DNA from: Haemonchus contortus
Taxonomy: Eukaryota > Nematoda > Chromadorea > Rhabditida > Trichostrongylidae
Assembly: GCA_000469685.2 (NCBI GenBank)
Contig: LS997565.1
Coordinates: 15,497,235 to 15,561,234, forward strand
Length of the DNA stretch: 64,000 bases
Direction: 5' to 3'
The notes beneath the pieces are model-generated. The model searched no databases. It worked only from the letters and a program-made list of their open reading frames with translations, and was not told where the DNA came from. Below, piece by piece: positions 57,581 through 64,000 of this stretch; the stretch's first letter is position 1, and every line of letters starts with the position of its first letter. Made by a program: the position numbers and the translations under genes.

Positions 57581-59230
57581 AAATAATATGGTCTACGTGT
57601 TTATCAATAATTTCAGAAATATGTTTCGTTTTGATATGCATAATTTGCCACTATAAACTTGCCTTCCTTGTCTTAGATCTATTCACTATCAAAGTATCGT
57701 TGCATATGGGGTGTGAACAACTCGTTTTTGCTGTTCTACCTTCCCAGAATTCCTACACCTCTGTGATGTCTCTCCGATTCTTTTCCTTCATTGCAGAACG
57801 CCATTGTTATATTGCCAATAATAGTCACTGGTAGCTAGAGCCTTTTTTCTTGAGTTTTGAAACAGAGTTCAATACCTTTTTGACCGCAGAAATGGCTACT
57901 GTTCTAGTCTCTGAAATAAGCTCATCAGGCGTTCCAGCCTACCTCACTCTTCTATGGATGGAACGGTTTTGACCAAAAAAATAGGAAGATATAGCACTAG
58001 AAACAAATTGTTCACACCTCAGATGCAACTATGGTTTGTCAGACTCAGTAGAGCTTGAAGTTTCTGTATTATATATTATGCTATCCGGATCGTGGCTTAC
58101 ATTGATACTGATGTCAATCCAGGCTGTATGATCAACCTCTGGCTATTATGCACCACTTTATATTACTTTAGGAAGAGACAAAAGAGTTTGTGACTGTTCG
58201 TACTTTGCGTTTCAACAATAAACCGGAATTTAATGTTATCCCTGCATGGAATACTAGGTGTATGAATAATCTACAGGCCTGTTTTTTATTTATATTGCTG
58301 GGAACGCGAATCTTCTTCATTTTTTGCTATGATATATGCTTCCGCCCTGATTCAAAATACGTGTTTATGCGTACCCTTGATACCAATGTGACCTAGACAC
58401 ATTTATATCTTCTCCTCAGTTGTTGTAAGACACATTTTTGAGAAAAGTCATTCAACGCTTTGAATTCTCTCTTCCTGCAGCTTTGCGATAATCAGTTATT
58501 ACGTGTGCTGCAAGATTGGTTTGCGCGACCGTCATTGAAACCGCCCGACGCTTGGGCCCAGCCTTTTTCATAAGCCTGAAGATGACTCAGAGCTAAGATT
58601 CGCAAATTACTTTCGCAAAAGTGGCCTGTGGTGGCCAGCCGATGTATTATTATTCAAAACGTCCCAATTTCCCGCCACTACACTACCCACCCACCTGCAA
58701 ATCCAGCTCCCCTTACAACTAGCCATTACTCGGAACCGCCCTCAGCTCCCGCCACTACGGAACCCGCTGCCTGCGAAGCAGAGTCCCTCAAAGCCGACAT
58801 TCTAACCCCACACCAGTAACTACACGGCCACATGCGCATCCAACCGAAAATGTCAGAAAACCGACTCGGTTATTTTGTCGTAAATTGATGTCAAATTCTC
58901 GAAGGAACCTGTTAGGAGGAGAGTTGAGTGCGGAGACCGTAGATGCAGTTATCTACAGCCTCCAAATTGAAAAGGTTCCCTATCAATGGGAATATACAGT
59001 TTTTGACAAATCCCTAAAAGGGGAAGCACTCCAGAGTAGAATAAATTGATAGCCTGTTAAGTGTTCAATTCTACTCTCATTCCAGCTTTTTGCACAAGGT
59101 AATTGCCTCACACACTCCAATATTCCTCTCACACAAAGCTCAGGTGCAAGCACTACTACCCCGAACGAAAAAAAATTTCAGCACCGTTACAGGCCTCAAA
59201 AACCGGCTACCTCTCCATCTTCGCGCTCTA
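57581..59230. other. Intergenic, no gene supported
   Basis: A/T-rich frames run on from the retrotransposon. A Pro/Thr-rich frame at 58628-58819 has no recognisable family or splice partner. Confidence 0.35.
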
Positions 59231-60483
59231 CAGGGTGAGCCAAAATTATGATTACAGCGCAAGCTGACGCTCACAGTAAATTTTTTCTGAGTTCATAACA
59301 ATGTATTCGCTTTCTTCCATTTCACAAAGTAGATTACATTATTAATCTGATGATACTAAACGTCAGTAGATTTTTAAAATAATGTAAACATCAGCTATCA
59401 CGTGAATCAATCGTCGCTTTGCATTTATAAGCACTTTTGGTACGGTGCATTTTTAGACGACTTAGCGTAACAAGGCAGGTGGTACATTCAACCGTGCGAA
59501 GCATTTGAGAGTTGGAAAGAATTACAGATAGGCGTGGTAAACCTAAGAGGCCTGCGGTGATATTCAGCGGGAGTGTTAAGGAAGCAGGACGAATGTCTAC
59601 GTGACAGAGAACTTCATTCTGAGCCCAAAATGGCTAAATGATTGGATATTTCGTAAGGTTTTCTGTAATCGTGAAGCATCATCAGCAAAACAAGGCCTTT
59701 ACACGATCAGAAAGTGATTCATTCCCCCGGTGAACAGGCTAAAGAGAAGAGAAAGGTCGGCTCACAAAAGCTGCCCCGCAGCATACTAAAAATTGTTGTA
59801 CGGGATTCCTGTTCACCGGCGAAAAGATATCCGCGGTTAGAAAGGTCAAGAGGCAGGGCCACAAGATTTGTACGAAGCTGAAAGAAATGGAAATGATGCA
59901 GCGCTAGGCTCACTGACTTTCTGTGATGACCTTTGCTAGCGTCATCGCCAAGGCGGAAGCACCGATTACTTTTGTAAATTAATGAGTGAAAATGATTTGG
60001 AGACCTGTTCGATCTCTTCGTGCACAACAGGACACTTTGGTGATTCAAACCACTCATATTGTCAAGATGATGCTCCTGACCGCATATCAGAAATTGTCTA
60101 GAAATCTCGCAAAAGGGGTTCCCTGATTTCATAACCTTCGATACGTGACCACTCTGAAGCCCTGACCTAAATCCCAGGGATGTCTCAGTGTGGTCACCTT
60201 TTGAGATGAAAGCATCCGTTAGAACAAACAAAAAGTGAAGAAATCTCGAAAATGTCCTGCAAAAATCTGGGACCAACTTAATAACCTTAGCTGCGTGCCA
60301 CCGTCAGTGCCGTCCATCGTCGTCTCTGGGGTTGGGTGGAAACAGAAAGCAACAGATCCCATTCTCAATATACTATCTTGATAAGAGATTACTGATAAAC
60401 ACTTTCATGATATAATTTTGCTTTTTTAGCTTTCTATTCGTTTTCGGGGTGTGATGTCTGTGTAACCATAATTTTGGTCATCA
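59231..60483 (+). mobile_element. Tc1/mariner-like transposon relic
   Basis: The left end (CAGGGTGAGCCAAAATTATG, then ATTACAG, after a TA) is matched by the right end in reverse complement (TGATGACCAAAATTATGG, then TTACACAG, before a TA). Inside, near 60150, one frame reads SPDLNPRDVSVWSPF, the third-Asp block of Tc1-type transposases (usually SPDLNPMDYSVW). Most of the rest is unreadable. The 185-codon minus-strand frame across this element is an antisense by-product. Confidence 0.65.
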
Positions 60484-61116
60484 TAATCACCACTCTGTAC
60501 AGATTGTTCTTTGTTAGTATGAAAGAATTTAAGCGTTTCAACGTGAATTAATGTATCTGTATAGTAGCATGTAAGTGAACTTAATAGATGGAGACATGGT
60601 CGTCTATTCAGCGGTTGTGGTGGAATGCTTAGCAGAGACTCGAATCGGCACTCCACACTGCACTAGTCGCTTCAACGCTTTGTTCTTCACATAGAGTAAC
60701 CAGCATGCCATTCGCGCCCTGCACATCACGGACGTGATGTAATAGCTACCCACCCGAGTAGACCCTTCGTTGTCAAGTCATAGACTCCGCAAAAAAGCGG
60801 TTTTTCTAGTCTTTTTCTTTTTCTTCTAGAGAACACCCCTATCGAAGATTTGCTGCTCGCGTGGGGGAGTATAAATCTCCCCAACTGGTCCCTTATTCCT
60901 TCCGTAAAGTGTCATTAGAGAAATGGGATTGAAATTTTATCATCTAAATGCGGATCTCCTTTGCCTTGATGTGCGAACTTTGGCGCCACCACATAATTTC
61001 GCTCTCATCCAAATGCTCAAACAGTTCCCAAAATTCTCAGAGACCCCTAAAAAAGATTTCGCGAGCACACCAACAAATTTGTTTATAACTGCAACCATAT
61101 TTAACCGAAGAAAAAC
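60484..61116. other. Intergenic, no gene supported
   Basis: Short frames only. Nothing recognisable until the foldback at 61117. Confidence 0.4.
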
Positions 61117-61574
61117 CGGTACTATTCTACTATTACACCCCCAGAACTATACTGTTACACCCCCAAAAACTCAAAATTTTAATTTTCGATGAAACTTCGC
61201 CCATAGGGGTAATCCGATGCCCTGGAAAAGAATATGACCTTCATTTTTGGCGTTGGCGCCATTTGGCTCCAATTGGCGCCAATTTGGCGCCAAATTGGCG
61301 CCAATTGGAGTCAAATGGCGCCAGTGCCAAAAATGAATGTTATATTCGTTATCAGGACCTCAAATAACTCCTACACGCAAGTTTTTAGCAAATTTGGTGG
61401 AAACACCCTTGGCGCCAAATTGGCGCCAAATTGGCGCCAATTGGCGCCAAATGGTGCCAACGCCGAAACTGAAGGTCATATTCGTTATCAGGGCATCGGA
61501 TTACCCCTATAGGCGAAGTTTCATCGAAAATTAAAATTTTGAGGTTTTGGGGGTGTAATAGTAGAATAGTACCG
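61117..61574. repeat. Foldback element with a centre of GGCGCC palindromes
   Basis: The left arm from GGTACTATTCTACTATTACA (61118) is matched in reverse complement by the right arm ending TAGAATAGTACC (61573). Shared inner blocks include CTCAAAATTTTAATTTTCG, ATGAAACTTCGCC, AGGGGTAATCCGATGCCCTG and GAATATGACCTTCA. Next to these, both arms carry arrays of TTGGCGCCAA words (61247-61320 and 61408-61460), each itself palindromic. The left arm has an extra 20-odd bp duplication of an ACACCCCCA-containing segment. A unique spacer of about 80 bp separates the arrays. Confidence 0.85.
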
Positions 61575-64000
61575 AAAAACCTGCTGACTTAAATGAGTTA
61601 CTAATGATGAAAGCTGTAATTGAGTGAAGATCAATCCAAATACAAGACTGCTTGGGCGACCTAGTCTCAAGGAACTGGGGAGACGGGCGTTAGGAAAGAT
61701 TTTGGGTAATCGATTCGCCGCACGCGGCTGTCGCGGACCACTCATTCGTCGTTGTTACAGCTCTAGCGTTCTTCATACAGCTCAATCGATATGCGATCAT
61801 TATTTTATGCATAATTCTACTATTATTACTTTTGTTCTTGTATTTCTTACCCACTGCTGCTCCTGCTACATTCCTTCGCGCGCGACGCCCCTTTCATCGC
61901 GATGCGACCATTTCGTTCCTAATGCACCACACCCCAAGGAACTGCCTAGAAGCACTTATCAGCACTTTATACTATTATACCTGAAGCTGTTCTGCTACTG
62001 AGGCAGAAAAAACTACTGTCTTTGTCGTCACTAACTCTCGATCGTTCATCAATGAGGGGTAAAAACTCTACGGACGATTTCCTAATTAGTTCATGTCCAA
62101 CGAAAGAATTAAATGAAACGATTTCCGATACAATCTGTTTCTCTAACCTGTTCACATGCAAGTTTGCACTGTAAGCTGATTGAAATCTTCTGAGAAGCTA
62201 GTACATTCAGATCGCTTTAGATTTCGAATCGAATTCGGTCTTGATTCTTGCTCTTATACGAAATTCCTAAGAGTCGCCTTTTCGCAATGATAAGAAGTAT
62301 GTGTTCGGAGTTTTGAATTAGCTCCAATACAGAACTTTCAGTGCCGGTATTCATACATGATCTGAGTGATCGGAAACATCTTTTTCCAGAACTTTTGGTA
62401 ATCTGTTAGGTTCTTAAATAAGCAGTGCTGTCCTAATCGATTTTACGATTATTTTACGAATCATCTTAGAAATATAGTGAAGATGATACTTCTCTCTAAT
62501 ATTTTCATCATCACCAGAAACGAGATGACCTTTACGAGTTGTTGACGTTTAATCTTTGACCCTGTTGGTTCTGGGTCATATCAAGCGGGTGTAATACCGT
62601 TACCAGGTAAAGATTGTCAGTAGAGTCACGAGTTATGCAGAATGGTGTCATTGACCATACGGTTTTCTCTGTATTTAATACCACCACACTCAATCACTAG
62701 ACTAAACCAAGCTAATTCGGTACTGTGCCTAGTAGGTTATGAGCGAGTTATTTTTACATTTTCCACACAAAGTATATATATATATATATTATTTATATTC
62801 TATATATTTACTATTGCCTCAATTGCCTCAATGGTAAAAGTTGTCAGAAGTTCTGATTGCCTCTCCTTTCTGTAACTTGTTGATCTTTTCCGTTGAAAGA
62901 ACATGTTTGGTGGTGCCTTACCCTGCTTCGGAAAATTTCCTGGTACAGATGGTCATGTGTGTTCCCCTCTGGCAATGGCTGTCGCTCTACAAACGAGGTC
63001 AAGCAAGGTGTCGCGGACGTGAGACCATTTTTTCGGTCTGCCTTTCTATTATATACACATTATTGCCTGAAGTATGTATAATAGTATCATTGCATCTATC
63101 CAGCTTCAACAGGAAGTAGCTGCAGTGTAATAAACACATCCTGGAAAGACACTTTGTTTCGGCCTGGTCACTTCGTACCTCCAGTCACAACTTGTACGGT
63201 CACCTCGGCTGATTGGTCGGCTGTTGACATCTATGCCTTCAGATGAGCTAATATCGTTTCCAATGAATTAGGAACTTTATCACTGTTATTACTGTGACTG
63301 TTTATTCGAAATAGCAGGACAGAAATAAAAAATCAAAGCCATGCCCTAAAAATAGTGCTTAACCTAACGGTGGGGTAATCTGGACACCTTTTCTTTGCGA
63401 TATTTTGGAAAACAAGAGAAAGGCTCCTCTCTGGTAACCAGTTTGCTTGCAGGCGGGTTGTTAGAGTGAGTATTTTCCACACTGTAATATATGACTTTGT
63501 TATTAGATTACTTATGGCTGGTTACATTTGATTCCCAAACGTCGGAGCATTGCACATTTTATGTCCACACGAAATTTTCTTTCCCCTCGAATTTGATAAT
63601 GTTGCGAATTTTTCATGAATTCATGAAATCGATATTAGTTCGGATGGGTCTAGAAGGGAGGTCAGTAGCAATCTATTGAGAGAGGTCAGCCGCAGGCGAA
63701 TGAGTAAGGGTGTTTTTACTCATTCGCCTGGGGATGACCTTATTCAGAACCAATGCTGCATATCAGCATAAGCTCGGCGTTTCTAGGAATCCAACAAATA
63801 GATTTACACTACACCTTTTTATCCTTCTTGAATAGTCTCCATCTCCTTAACTATCTCCTTCGTTCCCTACAGCAGACTGCGCCACCCACGTTTGACTTTG
63901 ACATCCATAACTGATGCTCTTCACACATTTGCATTATACATGCATGTAAAGCGGTCGGATCTCTCCGTTGTTCAATGGAAACCAGTTCAAATGCTGTCCC
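61575..64000. other. Intergenic, no gene supported
   Basis: Frames at 61624-62001, 62642-62875, 62841-63119 and 63491-63679 lack family signatures. A short TA dinucleotide run lies at 62772-62789. The hairpin at 63683 is listed separately. Confidence 0.35.
63683..63740. repeat. Hairpin with about 25 bp stem
   Basis: AGGTCA, then CAGGCGAATGAGTAA pairs with TTACTCATTCGCCTG and TGACCT, interrupted by two mismatches, around a loop of 6 to 8 nt. Confidence 0.65.

Noticed and set aside
59719..60276. 185-codon minus-strand open frame, the longest in the window
   Set aside because: It is antisense to the Tc1-like relic, whose third-Asp block reads on the plus strand.
1..64000. CRISPR array, rRNA genes, bacterial operons or viral genes
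   Set aside because: No regularly spaced direct repeats of the CRISPR type, no rRNA sequence, no clustered uninterrupted genes; everything readable is nematode-like.

Overview
The window looks like nuclear DNA of a parasitic nematode of the strongylid or hookworm type. The splice sites fit (acceptors of the TTTCAG kind, donors GTAAGT or GTATGT). Some introns are short and others reach kilobases. The protein-coding exons fit nematode genes, and the dense decayed repeats (RTE-type non-LTR retrotransposons, mariner elements, tRNA-derived SINE-like repeats, foldback elements) resemble those remembered from hookworm genomes. The species is an inference. There are no bacterial operons, CRISPR arrays or rRNA genes.

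Layout: (1) 68-7447, plus strand, is the 3' two thirds of a class C GPCR, a metabotropic glutamate receptor. Sixteen exons were found by following conserved receptor sequence and matching splice phases: the end of the ligand-binding domain, a nine-cysteine linker, seven membrane helices and a tail ending in a PDZ-type motif. The 5' end lies outside the window. (2) 7448-21660 holds no gene I can support. It has SINE-like repeats, an RTE remnant, hairpins and a tetranucleotide microsatellite. (3) 21802-22284 is a first coding exon (MGNRSSS, proline-rich) with a consensus CRE about 130 bp upstream. From 32720 to 39294 a phase-consistent chain of eight exons encodes a low-complexity, partly charged protein. 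Both parts are probably one large gene with a 10 kb first intron, but that join is not proven. (4) 41666-43708 is a nested palindrome, a clean hairpin and a mariner element with intact inverted repeats but a broken transposase. (5) 44745-45727, minus strand, is the 3' end of an unrecognised gene with three exons. (6) 49701-64000 is mostly repeats: a 1.1 kb inverted repeat, a second mariner, palindromic GC-rich elements, a long decayed RTE, a Tc1/mariner-like relic, and a foldback built of GGCGCC palindromes.

The supported genes have no visible functional link; this is an ordinary gene-poor, repeat-rich nematode region. The main points of interest are the receptor tail, the large unrecognised gene with a 29-nt microexon, and the unusual number of foldback structures. 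No clearly new biological system was found.
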